In this document: one piece after another, positions 33,496 to 46,753 of the stretch
Numbering within the stretch: position 1 is the stretch's first letter
Layout: the number at the start of each line of letters is the position of its first letter
Source: Rhyacophila brunnea
Taxonomy: Eukaryota > Arthropoda > Insecta > Trichoptera > Rhyacophilidae
Direction: 5' to 3'
Length of the DNA: 64,000 nt
Assembly (NCBI GenBank): GCA_022495005.1
Contig: JAGYXB010001620.1
Span: forward strand, 248,001-312,000
Made by a program: the position numbers and the translations under genes
The notes under the pieces: model-generated
What the model was told of the DNA's origin: nothing
The model's database searches: none
Seen by the model: only the letters and a program-made list of their open reading frames with translations

Positions 33496-36400
33496 TTACT
33501 CATCGGTTTTACTTCTTTTTGCATTTGCGCTTCTTTCTAAATTCAACAGTGGGTTCTTTTGTCTGGCCTAAAGAAAAGAAAAATACATTATTATATCAAT
33601 AATACAATAAAAAAAATCATTTTAGTTTTACTGCAATGGGAATAATATATGACTGTAAAGTTTGAAAAAGGAATTTAATAGTTGCATCATATATTTTTTA
33701 CTGAGTACCCTGCCAAAAAATAATTGTAACTTTGTCATGGAATAATAAAATTACTGATGTAGTTTTGGGACACTGATGATAACAACACTCGAACGTCTGT
33801 AAATAATCTAACCACAAAAATATCTAATTTTCGGAATTACATAGTTTTGACTTACCAAACTGAATCACAATTAAACATAGTGCAATTGAGGTTATATATT
33901 AGTTTTAACGTGAGTTACCTCCATATTCCACGATTTATAGATAATCGCAAAAAACCATTAAGCACATTTAGGATTGCAAATAGAATATATTTTTTTTGGA
34001 GACATATTAGTTAACAATTACAGAAGCCGAATAGCGGTAACAGATGTGGCTTGAAGTTTTTTTATCTTAAGATACAATTAATCTGACCAAGATATTTTTT
34101 GGTTTAGTGTGTTATGAACCAATCACAAAAAGCGTAAGACAATCTAATTTGTAGGTACCTGAATCGTAAGTTATTAGTTCAATACTATTTAAGATTGACG
34201 ATTGCTCATGATGTCTGACGTGAAAGGGGGATTTTTCTCATATAATTAGAACCGGTTAAAATACGGGGGTAAAAATTATAGTTTCAGTGGTAATGGAGGC
34301 TCGAAAAATACATAAAAATATATATTTCGAAACTGCAAAATAATTGTAAGGCTTTTCAAATTGCATAATGCAAGCTATGTTTTGGCAACAAGCTATCTTA
34401 GAAAACAACGATTTTCTACCTTTATGAATTCAAAAATACAGTACAGTAATCGCTTGAACCCCGAAAACAGCATCCAAGTTATTCTGACTTATAAAAACCC
34501 TGTGTTATGTTATCAAAAATTAAGCAGTATCATTTTTCCAGAGCCCAAAGTGGACATGTTTTCAATGAAACGTTGAAAGTTGTTCAATCCTTTTTATTAT
34601 TGAAGATATATTGTTTAATATGAATAATTTTTGGGTAACTCCCAAAAAAAGTTTCCCGTGCTCTGAATTAGAGCATCGATTTCGTCTGAGCTATAATATC
34701 ATAAGTAGGTCTGATCTAAGTGCACACACCTTGTTTTTGAGAGCCCTACTGCTTCCAAAGGTATGCTTCGTCCTCTTTCGTTTAAGTGGATTTACTGACA
34801 CTGGCTGTGCTGGCTTATTGTTGGCAATGCCTTTCACTTGTTTGAGAGCTTCAGGGATAATGTACTCCGGTACATCAGCCAAGTGTTGCTGAACTCGGAC
34901 CGTGTGCAATGCTTTGTCATGTCGGAGAGCTTGTAATTCTTGGGGATTATCATCGAAGAAACCCTGAAAGTATAAAAAAACATTTAGAAGCAATTGAAAA
35001 TACATTCATTCTAGGTACAATGATGGCGGAGGATTGGTTTTAACTTTTTGTTTACCCATTGGGTACATGGATCGAAGCAGTGATTAACAATAAGATGTGG
35101 ATTTGGCCCAGTTCAAAACCCGTGGAACAAGAGGCTAGCTTTCTAACCTGTTACCTAATGGGTTTTACATAATTAGAAAAATCAAGTGTTTTATAACTAA
35201 AATTTCATAAGAATTCCACCCAATGAAGACTGCTTTAACATCATACAAGTGCACAGCACTCCTTGTATTTTTTTTTAAATCAACACTCAATGTGTGAAAA
35301 TGCTATTAGGCGGTATACTGTCCTATACATTTGTTCAAAAAGTGTGCACCTCATAACATCGTCGGTCCCTATTAAAAAAGTCGGATCTGAAATTTTGTCA
35401 TTTTCGGATTATTACGTAAAAGTTATTTAACCCGGCCGCCGCGTAAGTTTCAATATGAAAGGGGCCCTGTCTGCGGTATGATTTTTCTAAATGCTATGCT
35501 TCCCTGTATTATGATAAATACGGCAATTAAAAATAGCTGGTATAACTGTTATCATGCCTAGATACATAAGGTTCGAAGTGCCACACTAAAAAATAGAATC
35601 GATTGTTGAATTTAGCTGTGTTTACTTGAATAAAATCGTCCATAGTCCCTTGAACCGAAAAATTACACAGCCATGTTTGTGACGTAAAAACGGGTCATTT
35701 TGATTATGCGCCTATGAAAAGAAATAAATCACTGACACTAATTTTATTTTAGTCATGTTAGAAACACTTAAAAATGCCATTAAAAATATTGAAAATAATA
35801 GCTTTTATTGTGTCGCATATTATTAAGTTTTATGGGTCGCGTAAAGTTGAGTCCACACTGGTTGAAATATTGTAATAATTTCTTTTGTTCTTTTTTGAGT
35901 GTAATTTGGATTTTTACTAGATTAAACTTTTCAGTTTTATTGAGCATTGTGTTATGTTAGTGATTGTTGTTTTTTATAAATATTTATTTTGTAAGATCTG
36001 CGTAATTTAAAAAAAAAAAATATTTGGCGTGAGGTTTTAAAATTTTATAAACATTAAATTGCATGCAAAGATAATATGTAATGTAGTTGAAAAGTCAATA
36101 TTCCATGATTTATATTTTATATTACGTTGTGTACCCGTCCGTGTGTGTGTTTTTTTTATACTTACATTTATTTATATGTTTTATATATTCCTTCATAGTA
36201 ATTCGTAATTTATTGGTAAAACTCGCAATCGTCCTAACTAAAATATAATAATATATTATATTTTTTCATTCCGTGTGGACGAATCTTTACCACATATTTA
36301 CGACTTTCAATAATGAGCTCGATTTATGACTTTCAAACAATTGGGGTGACACATGACCATGAGTAATAAAAATAAATGACATAATCCAGAACACAAGTTC

Positions 36401-39400
36401 AAGTACATATTTAGAAATATTTCGACGACACATTGTTGTTTTCGGTTCGGTTTTTTGGTTGTCTTTTATTCCCGCAAACATGGTGTTGTAAAGATTGCGG
36501 TGAATATTCAACTTTACAAGGTAAATCACTCGGCGCACACTCAACTCGAATGAAAATATTTTGTATACCTAGTGCGCAGGCGCTCTAAAATACCGCGTAG
36601 ATTTGAACTGATGCAATCGTACCGGCGAATCTCAATAGATCGAGAGGGTTCGAAAGATCGATGATTATGAAATTAAAACAACATATTTTTGACAAAGTTA
36701 TATAGGTGGAAGTAGGCGGATGGATCGGGCTATTTTTTAATAAAATTCTCAATGCCGCATGAAAAATATTTCTTGCGTTATCCACAGGTCAAGGTTTGCG
36801 TATCTGACTGCTATACGGTCGCCCATGTGTTACGTACTAGCCGTATCCTACTGGAATACGGTCGCCGGGAAAGGGTTAAACACTTTAAACATTTATACCA
36901 CAATCACAGTTTTTTTTGTTTGTTTGAAAAATTTCGAGATATTCAAGTTAAAAATGACGGATCTACCGAGAGTGTCCGAATAACAATGTCGGTTCTTACC
37001 AACCGACATTGTTGGCTGGGCGTGGGTGAGCAAGATGCGTCGGATCTGACAGTTATAGCAGCAACAAGTTCACTGGACAGACGGATGTTTTTATAAACAT
37101 TTAGAAAAGTTTCTATAACCTGTATTTTTATTCATTATGGCAAGCAATAGGTCACAAAATATTTGATGAAACATCTTTGATTGCTCGTACTGAAAAATAG
37201 CATTTTGCAGATCCGACTTTTTTAATAGGGACCGACGACATCATTACTCTAGTTACAAAAAAAGCACAGAAAATTTAAGTATTAAACAGAAACAACACCG
37301 AATAATTAAATAAGGTAAGTAAGTATTCAGTGCACCCCTACTTAAGCATTTTTGGAAACCACCGGCTGCCACTAGCCACTATTGTTATATTCAAACTATT
37401 TGATACTATTGCACCAGTTAGACGGCAGCGACTTGCCTGTGCGGTGTTTGTGCAAAACGGAACACTTTTACAGCGTTTTTCACACGGGCTTCCCAATACA
37501 ATCTGGTTTGCGCAGGCAAGCTCGCGGTAAAGCTTGAGCGTGTAGCCGGCGCATAAAGCTACATAGATAACTACATTATAGGTTAACGACTCACTTTAAG
37601 CTTTTTACAGTTGAGTAATTCAATTTTGATTTCCTTGAGTCGGGCTTCTCGCACGGCAATCCTCGTGACAGCTCTCCAAGCGTCTTTTGATCTGTACCTG
37701 AATCCCTCGACTTGTTCTAGACAAAACTCATATGCCCTGCAAAATAAAAGGTCAATAAAGATTATGGAAGAATTAAGCGGGGAATATATAAAATGATTCT
37801 ATTGTGGACAAGATTCAGAGAGAAGATTAAATCGACACAGCGTTGATCAGAACCAAATAAATTGGTTCTACCAATTCGGTTGTATTAGTGTCATCACTAA
37901 AGCCACAATGGATGCATATTCTAATATGCATTTCATTTGATGAAACTGAGAATAGATCTATCATTTATATGCATACTTACTTTAATACATTTTCCATATT
38001 ATATCCTTTTGATAAATGCCCTTCAACTTCAATCATTAAAGGTTTTTCTCTAATTGATACAAATGATAAAACAGTTCCCTGAAAAAATAACAAAATAACA
38101 TTAAAGTTTCTTCATTCATAATTTACTTCAAAAACTACAATTTTCTGATGCATCTGAAAATGATGTATGTAGTAAGTACATAGAATGATAATGACAGAAT
38201 TGTATCTGTTTTCTATTCTTTGTTTAGTTCTCCAACTCAAGCAGTAGCAAAGGCTCCATACCAAGCAATTATTTAGCAATTACCTTTAAAATACCATTGA
38301 CAAAGATTCAATAGTAAATATAATAAACTACATAATTTTAAAAACACTTTTGAAAAAATGTATTATTTATATCTGTTACGCCGAATGTGCGAAATTGACT
38401 ATTACATGACATGGGCAAAATTTTGCCTAATTTATGTAATAGTCAAGCCCGTTGCCTTATTCATGAATTAGGTAAATTATCTGCCGAGTGCGTGAATTCG
38501 CCAGGGTATGAAATTCTTAAACTGTCAACATGACAGTAGAAAAAGTAAATTTAAGACAGATGGTTTTATTAGTTATAATTGGACATAATATAATATTATT
38601 ATTATTAGGTTAGGTTTTGTAATTCTGAATTCATCTGAATGTCCATTTTGAGGTTAGCTAACAAGTGTCAACAAACTATCAAATCATACTATCACAAACA
38701 TACAATCGACCATTGCACGATTGATACCCAAGCACAAATCGAATAGCGAAAATACCTTTTAATAAAATTCTTCCGTTATCATATTATAGTTCTAGATTTT
38801 TTTTGGGCATAGTAAATGGATATGAACGTCATTGTAGTTATTGATTGGTATATTTTTATAAATCAAAATCAATGACACTTGACACATTTGGTTAGTTTGA
38901 TTAGTTGCAAAAAACACCACCGGAGCACAACCATTTATTTTGACCAATGCATGAGCATTTGGTTTAGTTGCAGAAAACACCACCGTAGCGCTACTATCTA
39001 ATTTGCCCAATGCATGAACTAGGCAGAAAAATTACTGCCGAATTCACGCACTTGGCAGATATTTTGCCTAATTCATGAATAAGGCAACGGGCTTGCATTT
39101 TTCCTGATTTAGGCAAAATTTTGCCCATTTCATGTAATAGTCAATTTCGCACATTCAGCGAAACATATCCAATAGATAAAGTCTTTTTGAAAAAAGTAAG
39201 ATGGTTATATTGGTTATAATCAACGTTCCCTTTAATTTTTCTATTGTGTGTGCGGATCATTAACGCAACTGAGCAGTGGCGACTAAGGCTGATGTCACCC
39301 GGTGCGAAAATTTACCCCCCCCCCCCCTCTCTATATACAATTTTTCATTAAAACTTATATTTTTACTGCTTTTTGGCACGAACACTTTTACCGTTTAAAA

Positions 39401-42400
39401 AATATTGTAAGAACTGTGATGTTTTCATAATAAGGATTAATATGAGACTGTACTGACAATGTTTCTTGCCAGTTGAAACATGTCAAAGACTAAGAAATGT
39501 AGAGGACCCGGTACATAGGTTGTCATTGATACGTACTTACCTTATTATATTTTATTATATTATCTATTATATTCGAATTATCAAGGTTACACTGTATAAT
39601 TAAAACTGCAAAAATCGCCTTTACATACATGCAAAATAACACAATTTACAAAAATTGCATTTTCGTTGAAATTATGAAAACCTTTTTTGAATTGATTCAA
39701 GTGCCATACATTTTGTAAACTGTTTTTATGCTCCAATACAATTTTGCAACGGAAACGACGATAATATGAATTAGTCAGAGGCGAGACATTTTACAATTCG
39801 ACCACTGCAGACGCATTTGCGTTGAATACAATGTTAATGAAATAAAATTTAAATATGTTTAATGCCATCAACTCACTTTATCATTTCCACGTGCTGTTCT
39901 TCCCGCTCTATGCACATAGGAACTGACATCTGGCGGAAAATCAAAATTGATAACGTTCGACACGCACTTAAAGTCTATTCCTCGAGACACGCCAGATTCC
40001 TTGTCTTTTTTCCGCTTTGATGGCAACTGTTGTCCTTTCTGAAACAGATATTGGAACATCATGTTGTAAACCTCCTACGTATATAGATACAGCCTAAATG
40101 TACGGAATTGAAGCCAAAAAACTGACCAACGATTTTCATATTGGTTGTAGAAAAGAAAAAGGACGTAACTCTCAGTTTTTTCAAAATAGGTTTTATTGGA
40201 TTGTACACGACTAAATACACGTTGCGTCCAAAGGATGTAAGATGCAAATGCTGATTTATTATCTAAATTTAGCTGACAATTATTTTTAAACATAAAATGA
40301 AGTGAAGTGGGAAAAACGATTTAACCAGCATTTTTGTTGGTGTTTCTTTAATTAACTCAATGATTAATATCAGTTTCGGGATATAAAAACCACATTATTA
40401 ATTATCACGCACTTCACAGTTATGTACCTATGTCTATTTTGTATTTTAACTTTGACCGAACACAATAACAAAAACGTTTTCGTGCCTCCTGTAATATTTG
40501 ATTTGTGTGGATTAAGTCCATTTTCCTTCCTATAGTCGATATGAAATTAGCTAAACGTGACTTTGCATTGCAGGTTAATTTGCAGGGAACTTCACACTAC
40601 TACTATGACATTTATTTGCCAATTTGCACGGCGTATAAAAATACAAATAAGTACTATACTTAATAAACAAAAAATAGCCACCACGGTACATACGGTATGT
40701 AAGGAAATCGAAATGGCAACCGAGTGATCTTAATATTTGTAAAGTTTACCAACTTAACCATGCGTCATGCGGTTGAAAAATAATTTCATATGTCATAACA
40801 GAAATAAAGTTAAAGACTCCTATTTATAGTCCAAATTCTTTGAATAGATCAGATTGATGTCGCTAAACTGGATTGGATTGGACATATTACTCAGTGCATG
40901 ATTAACTGCTGGAAAAGTAGAGTGGTACATAAGGGATACTAAATGGAATTAAAGATTCAGTATTATATTATTGATATTTGGTTATTAAAACCTTTTTCTT
41001 CTTCTTTTCTGGTTCTTCGGGAGGCAGCAAACCTCCATCAGGCTTTTCAAGAGACTTCTCATCGGATGCGATAATTATTTGATACACATCTTTGTTGAAC
41101 TGACTGACGGCCAAACATCTGACAGCGGCCGGTAATTCAGAATTTAAAACACATGCCGGTATCTTGAACTGTTCTAAGTAAAGTTTGAGTCTGTAAGAAA
41201 AAATAAATTTAGTGTACCTATGCACAATTGATACCTCACCCCTATGGGTACTCCTTGCAGAGGGATGATGACAGCCACAAAATAGAAACAATTAAGATAC
41301 CTGGTACTACTTCAATAAATAGGTTAATTATATTTTAATTAGTCATGTATGACGAAGACTCAATAGCGAAAAAAATAACAGCTTCTACAAGGGGCTAATT
41401 TATATTTTATTACATTTCCCATATTATCTTTTCTTGTTGAATTTGGATTTAGTCGGGTTATTCATCTGCTCTCAAAGGTTCGTAACCGTCTTGATATCGA
41501 GAGTAGAGGCGAATTTTGTTTGCGTTGACAACATTGCAACCAGATATTTAAAAAACTTTTTAGTTTGCATCAATCACTACGATCACACTAAATAATGGAT
41601 ATGTCAATTTATGACATTAACCCATTGCAGAGAGAATTAATTTTTCAGGAACACTTAAAAAGGGACATTGATTACTAAAATTGATATAACTCATGTATTA
41701 TTCATTCAATTCTAATAAATCTTTTAAATATTTATGGGTTTTGAATTTTTCTATTAAGTATTTACATTTTAAGTAAACTGTATGTAAAAGTGGAATGAAA
41801 AAAACATGTCAAATATAGTTTTTTGGGTTTCTTAGCCTTTTTTTATACAAAATGACATAGATAAAAAAAGTCCACGATAGAAGTAAATAATAAAAGGAAG
41901 ATATACTTAAACTCGAGCTAAATATAATACTCTTCAAGATATTTAGAAGACGGGGGGCCATTTTATGTTTATAACTGTCTCAAACACCTCATACCTAGCG
42001 AACTGATCATTATTTTGACAAATTAAAATAAAAATTGATTTTATAAATCAAATATTTCTTAAAAAATATATTGGACTATATAACTAACATCATACAATGA
42101 TAGCTACATCTATTATTAAGTAATTTCAACTTTAAAAAAAATCAAAATATGATTAAAATTTTTTGATTTTCATCATGTCCTGCATCCTGTAACACCGGCG
42201 CCAAATTGGCGCCGATAAGACGCGATGGGTTAAAAAAATATATTTATATTTGAGAACATTCTATAACGCAATTCGATAAGCATTTCATGTAACAACTACT
42301 AGTTTAAATTGTCGTAATTTAGTAAGATGCCCGTAGCTTAATTGGAAAAGCATACTGGCGCGAATCCAGCAGGTATAGGTTCAAGTTCCATCAGGTGTCG

Positions 42401-45400
42401 TATTTTTTTCTACAAAATGACTTTTTCTAGTGTGTATTTGCATGAGATGTTTTCAAATTATGTATATTCAAAAACCCATTTATTAATCAAAATATAAACA
42501 GTTCAATTTTTGGGGGGCCACAGAAAAATATTACGACTCAAAGGGTAGGATGAGACATATTGCTCTAAATAACGAACTGTTACCATGAGGATAAGAGAAG
42601 TATAAATTTTGTTATCGCTTGAAGAAAACAGCCACTGAAATACACAAACTTATTATAATCGCGTATCAGCGTATTGAGTAAAGACTGTCTGACGCATATT
42701 TTGAATCCCACATAGACAAAGATTGGCTTTTCATTATCAATTCCAATATACACCTTTCAAGCTAGCGGAATTAACTGTAGAAAATTATGGCGATTCTATG
42801 GACACAGCACATACTAACATTGAAATGGCTTCATATCGAAAAAGTCATTCACTTACTTATAGCACCTGTCAACTGTTCTCACAAATATAATTGTCTTCCC
42901 TCTGACAAGATTGAGTTTAAGCAGGGCGTACAAAATGGCGGCTTTGTCATTTTCTTCCGCCATTAAATGGTAATGTTCCAATTGCGAGGACGGAGCCAGC
43001 TCAGGCTCTTCCAGTTTCAGGATCACCGGATTCCTCAAAATAATCTTTTTCAAATTCTGGACATCCTCGGAGAGAGTGGCTGATGCGAGGACGGCTTGAT
43101 ATACTTTGGGCATGAAACTGAAATGCATTAAAAGATATTATGAATGATTTATGAACCGATGTTTTACTGAATCAAATGACTTGTGTATTGTTTTCTAATT
43201 TGTCAATGATTGTGAAACGTTATGTCTAAATAGCACAAGACACACAATGGAAACGTCAATTCCATTTTTGAAGAATTGACGGAACCATAGGAATGTATGT
43301 AGTAGTAGAAGTGAAACAACACCCAGGCTTTGAGAAAATCAGATGAATATATTATAATCTCGCCGGGAATCGAACCAGAGCTCCTGGATGAATGGCCGGT
43401 GCCTTATGCAGCATATATTATATATTAGCAATTCCATGGCTTCAATCATCTTTCACCAACGTGAGACCTACACGGCTCTGTTTCGTTTACGTGTACACCT
43501 AGCTTTATTTTAATGGAAACCTTCATTCTTAAAGTCTACAGGCGAAATTCGGTAGATAAAAATGTTTGTTTGATTCGTCAATATCTCAGTTAATTCGCAT
43601 CGTGAGTGTGAAACCAAGACATGTGCAAAAGACATATTTTGGAGAAATTAGGCATAAAGCCCACCAAAAAAGCTTCGGTGCGCTCACTACTGAGTAGGCA
43701 GGCCCCCTCCGACCCGCGCATTACCCTTCACCTATGTAATAAGGGGCCCAAGAAGCACAAAATAATTATTATTATCAGCGTCTCTCATAACAAAGCAATA
43801 AAAATATTATATTATTTCTCGGGGCTTGTAATTACGCAATAACTAAACAATGAGTTCTCTGTTATTAAATAATGGCTTCTCGCCCGTCTATCGACGACGC
43901 TTCCAGAGCGTGATTTTGCTCGCCGTGTTCAATGAATGGACTACGTTGTATTTTCGAGAGCCCCACTCGCTCCGTTAAGTGGGTTTTACGCCTTAGGGTT
44001 TGAAGTCTTCATTTTATCAGGACAAATAGGTTTTCTAAAATAAAACCATAATATTTGGTTTATATCTACATTATATTGCATGTTCTTTCAGTTACTTCAC
44101 TTTTACATTATCAAGTTCACGACTTTTGCCGGTGTTTTGCATTTAATCTCGAAATTGAAAAATTTTCACATATCTTGGTTTTACACTCATGGTGCGATTG
44201 TTTTTTTAAGCTCAGTCAAAGCACACTTGAGTGTGCCGCGACCCCAGTCTTGAATAATTACTCCAGAGACATCCTCAGTTATAAAAAATTGCTGATACTT
44301 CACGCTCAAACGTAAGGTCCTAAGATTGACCGAGTAAGATCGGGTGTGGTTTGGTACGGTATACTGCAGTCAATAACCAATTTAGTTATATAATATGAAA
44401 AGAGTGACAGTATACCTCAGAAGCTCTTTGACTTCATCTTCATATCCGAAAGAAAACACAAGATCTGCTTCATCAATAATCAACATTTCGAGGCCAGCTT
44501 TTAAATTCAGGTGATTGGCTTTAATGTGTGCTAAGGCTTTTGACGGTGTTGCCACGACAATGTCTGGTTTCTCCATTAACAAAGGTTTCATCAGTTTGAT
44601 ATCGCCATCAATGGAGAGGTCAATATATCGAACTTCACGTGCGCACTTGAGGGTGAGATCGGCGACAGCTGATGAAATCTACAAAGATAAGGAAACGACA
44701 ATTTAATTAAATCATAGTTACATCAGATTTATAGTAGTCGGATCACTTGACTTGTAAAAAGCAATGCATTACAAGAGTCAATTCTTAACTATCTATTCAG
44801 GAAACATAACAGGATTTATTCATAGAATGTCGGCCATCTTGACCAAATATCTGATAATAAATATCTTGGATAGGAACCGCCTTTTGTATTTTTTGAATTT
44901 ATGACGTATTTCTTGACTAGTAGACAGGCTTCTTGTTGGTCTTATACTCATGGCTGATGATTGTGACCACTTTTTAATTTTGCCATCCTTTGAGCGACCA
45001 AGACTTTTCATCCTTCTCGATCTTTCGTTTCTCTCAGGGCAGAATGAATGGTGCCCCCCCAGTCAGCTCTTTCACTTGATCGCTCCAGCACACAGACGCT
45101 CTTCCTCCGCTTCGTCTTCCATGGGGGCCACCCAAAACCACCAGTCTCTCCAGGTTGTCCGGTCCGCGCCGAACAATATGTCCAAAAAAACTGCAGAATG
45201 CGTCTCAGACATATTGTCGAAAGCTGCTCCTTCATCTGCAGTCTCTGGATGATTGACTGGTTCGTCCCGTGTTCTGTCCAAGAAATACAAAGCATTCGGC
45301 GCCAACACCACATCTCAAAGGCATCAATTGTCTTCCATTCCCTTGCCTTTAAGGTCCATGACTCGACTCAGTATAAAAATATAGAGAAGACTATTGTTTG

Positions 45401-46753
45401 CACAAGCATCATTTTTGTGGCAATCGAAATTCCCCGATCCTTCCATAGAGTGGTAAGACGTGTCATCGCATTTTTTGGAATCTGTGTGCGCCTTCTTATT
45501 TCCGCTTCACATCCGCCTTTTTCACTAATGGTCGATCCCAGATATATAAACTTGTCCACTGTTTCTAAGTTTTGGAGTGTAGGCTTCACAATACTAAAAT
45601 ACAGTACCAACTCTCTCAGTAATCCGCCACCCCAAAAACCAGACATATGTCCAATTAGTGAAAGCGGCAGATTATAGTGCATACATACAAAATATGGTAA
45701 AAATTAAAACAGGTATTTCGTAAAAATAGCTTTTTTGAGAAATATGTAAGTACTAGCAAATTACGGTTTTATTTACAATTAAAATCAAGGCTTTACTAAA
45801 TTATACATATTTATAAACCAAGTTTATTAACTTAAATAATAATATAATAAAAAACTTGAAATAAACAGTTGTTCACTGAGGCAGATATTCTTGAATAGCT
45901 TAGGATTCCTGGCTTTCCCTATGACCAAAAGCCTCATTTTGTGTGTCCCGGTTACATTGGAGCACAGCATAATTGTGAAGCGGTCCTTGGGAACTTTCCT
46001 CCTTGGTACATTACTTTCTTCGCGATGAACGTACGTTTTATGAAGGAGTTTCCAAAATAAACCCGTCTCATCTGCGTTGTACACCTGTACGCGGCGGACT
46101 ACTGAATTTGACAATCGAATACCGGTGAATTATAGAGCTTGATTTTGTGTTTTCAACTAGTAAAAATAACGGCGGATTATAATAGTTGTCGAATAATTGG
46201 GCAGCGGATTACTGAGTGTACTGTACACTAATTTGGGGTGATTAAACACATTTGACAGTCCAAGGTTTAGTAGGTACTTACTTGATTGCAGAGTTCTTTA
46301 CTTGGAGCCAATATCAAAGCCTTTGTGGTTTGTTGGGTGTCATTCTGTTTGGAATTTAAAATTCTCTGTATCGTGGGAACTGTGAAAGCGGCGGTCTTTC
46401 CCGAGCCAGTCCTGGCACGCACCAACACATCTTTTCCTTCTAATAACAAAGGAATGGCACGTTCCTGAATCAAAGTCGGTGTCATCCATCCTAGTTTTGC
46501 AATTGCCTGCATAAAGATAAAGTACTCGTAGATATTATTATCATAATTCATAACTTTATTATAGTGATAATACGTTATAACAGTTAAAAATCAATCTTTG
46601 TAAATAAATGCACGCGATCAAGTAACATGATCAAATGTTTTACATTGAAATAAGCTTTAGACTTGTATTAGCGGGATAACTCACTTTCAATATTCTGTCA
46701 TCCAATTCCATCTCGTGGAAATTGGGGACTTTCTCTTCATTCGATTCCCCCAT
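33496..46753 (-). CDS. DDX56: DDX56, nucleolar DEAD-box RNA helicase
   Basis: Ten minus-strand exons join in frame: 46685-46753 (ATG), 46282-46506, 44416-44678, 42857-43117, 40992-41190, 39877-40038, 37981-38078, 37595-37736, 34730-34963 and 33496-33567 (TAA). They give 574 residues; human DDX56 has 547. All junctions have GT-AG borders and matching phase. Visible motifs: Q-motif region GWMTPTLIQ (residues 29-37), ARTGSGKT (54-61), LAPSKEL (about 90), TPSKA (142), DEAD (167-170), SAT (198-200), RGIDF (358-362) and HRAGRTAR (382-389). DDX56/Dbp9 acts in nucleolar pre-60S assembly. The C-terminus follows the family pattern ([31 protein letters not shown]) and ends in a basic tail. A lysine-rich insert (EEPEKKKKK) precedes motif V. 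Introns hold many transposons, but no exon is disrupted. TTTATT at 33395-33400 is the complement of AATAAA and may be the poly(A) signal. Confidence 0.96.
35360..37237. mobile_element. DNA transposon with ~30-bp terminal inverted repeats, class unknown
   Basis: The left end 'cgtcggtccctattaaaaaa' followed by 'gtcggatctg' is matched exactly, in inverse, by 37208-37237. The 4-mer 'acat' occurs on both sides and may be the target duplication. The 1,878-bp interior has no recognisable transposase on either strand. It holds a perfect 13-bp hairpin at 36982-37013. It lies in the DDX56 intron between the exons at 37595 and 34963. Confidence 0.8.
38379..39160. mobile_element. Foldback MITE with ~130-bp arms
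   Basis: The left arm begins 'cgccgaatgtgcgaaattga' and the right arm ends with its inverse complement. Inner arm words ('catgggcaaaattttgccta', 'ttgccttattcatgaattag') are also inverted. The 782-bp element has no coding capacity. The flanks show no clear duplication. It lies in the DDX56 intron between 37981-38078 and 39877-40038. Confidence 0.85.
40235..40810. repeat. Composite dispersed repeat
   Basis: The first half (40240-40530) matches 28330-28620. The second half (40550-40810) is the inverse complement of 47990-48310, with words such as 'gcaggttaatttgcag', 'gaaatcgaaatggcaac' and 'accaacttaaccatgc'. It may be one family of about 600 bp of which the other sites are fragments. Confidence 0.6.
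41621..42229. mobile_element. piggyBac-like MITE between TTAA sites
   Basis: TTAA occurs at 41617-41620 and 42230-42233. Inside, the ends are 'cccattgcagag' and, inverted, 'cccatcgcgtct'. TTAA target duplications with CCC-starting ends are the mark of piggyBac elements. Near the right end there is a perfect hairpin 'ggcgccaaattggcgcc'. The 609-bp element is non-coding and lies in a DDX56 intron. Confidence 0.65.
42326..42400 (+). tRNA. tRNA-like sequence, probably a pseudogene
   Basis: The 75 bases fold roughly as a cloverleaf. The acceptor 'gatgcc' pairs with 'ggtgtc' (two wobbles), the D arm is 'gctt...aagc', the anticodon stem is 'ctgg/ccag' with a 7-base loop 'cgcgaat', and the T loop is 'ttcaagt'. 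A T-run follows at once, as for Pol III termination. Against a working tRNA: position 33 is G rather than U, and the T stem has a mismatch. It lies in a DDX56 intron on the strand opposite to the host gene. Confidence 0.35.
43315..43430 (-). repeat. tRNA-derived SINE, family B, minus strand
   Basis: Read on the minus strand it has 'gcaccggccattcatccagg', box B 'ggttcgattcccggc' and then 'aaagcctgggtgtt', as in the copy at 10590. It lies in the DDX56 intron between 42857-43117 and 44416-44678. Confidence 0.7.
43620..44370. repeat. Repeat block related to 31150-31320
   Basis: The right part (44215-44365) resembles 31150-31320: 'cacttgag', 'cagtcttga', 'acatcctcagt', 'cctaagattgaccgagtaag' and 'gtgtggtttggta'. 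The left part is GC-richer with 'caggccccctccgacccgcg'. No protein domain was recognised in the short frames. Confidence 0.45.
44945..45600 (-). pseudogene. LINE reverse-transcriptase C-terminal fragment
   Basis: Minus-strand frames hold the C-terminal part of a second LINE type: [39 protein letters not shown], and then [20 protein letters not shown] and [13 protein letters not shown] in another frame. The blocks occur in the usual order, but with frame changes near 45360 and again further 3'. The upstream polymerase core is missing; the fragment stops at 45600, exactly where the Tigger-type element begins. Lies in the DDX56 intron between 44416-44678 and 46282-46506. Confidence 0.8.
45602..46223 (-). 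mobile_element. Tigger/pogo-type element, internally deleted, copy 1
   Basis: TA flanks both sides (45600-45601 and 46224-46225). The outer ends are 'cagtaccaactctctcagta' and, inverted, 'cagtacactcagtaatccgc', matching copy 2 at 57450-58011. The minus-strand frame 46114-45827 reads [37 protein letters not shown] and [14 protein letters not shown]. This is the DDE_1-type transposase core of Tigger/jerky-like elements, with the first catalytic aspartate in NADETG. The rest of the transposase is missing. Confidence 0.88.

Noticed and set aside
36752..37096. 114-codon open frame in a DDX56 intron
   Set aside because: It lies within the TIR element 35360-37237 and crosses the perfect hairpin; no family resemblance was found.
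45048..45677. 209-codon plus-strand open frame
   Set aside because: It lies opposite the LINE fragment; the minus-strand text has clear reverse-transcriptase C-terminal motifs, so this is antisense.
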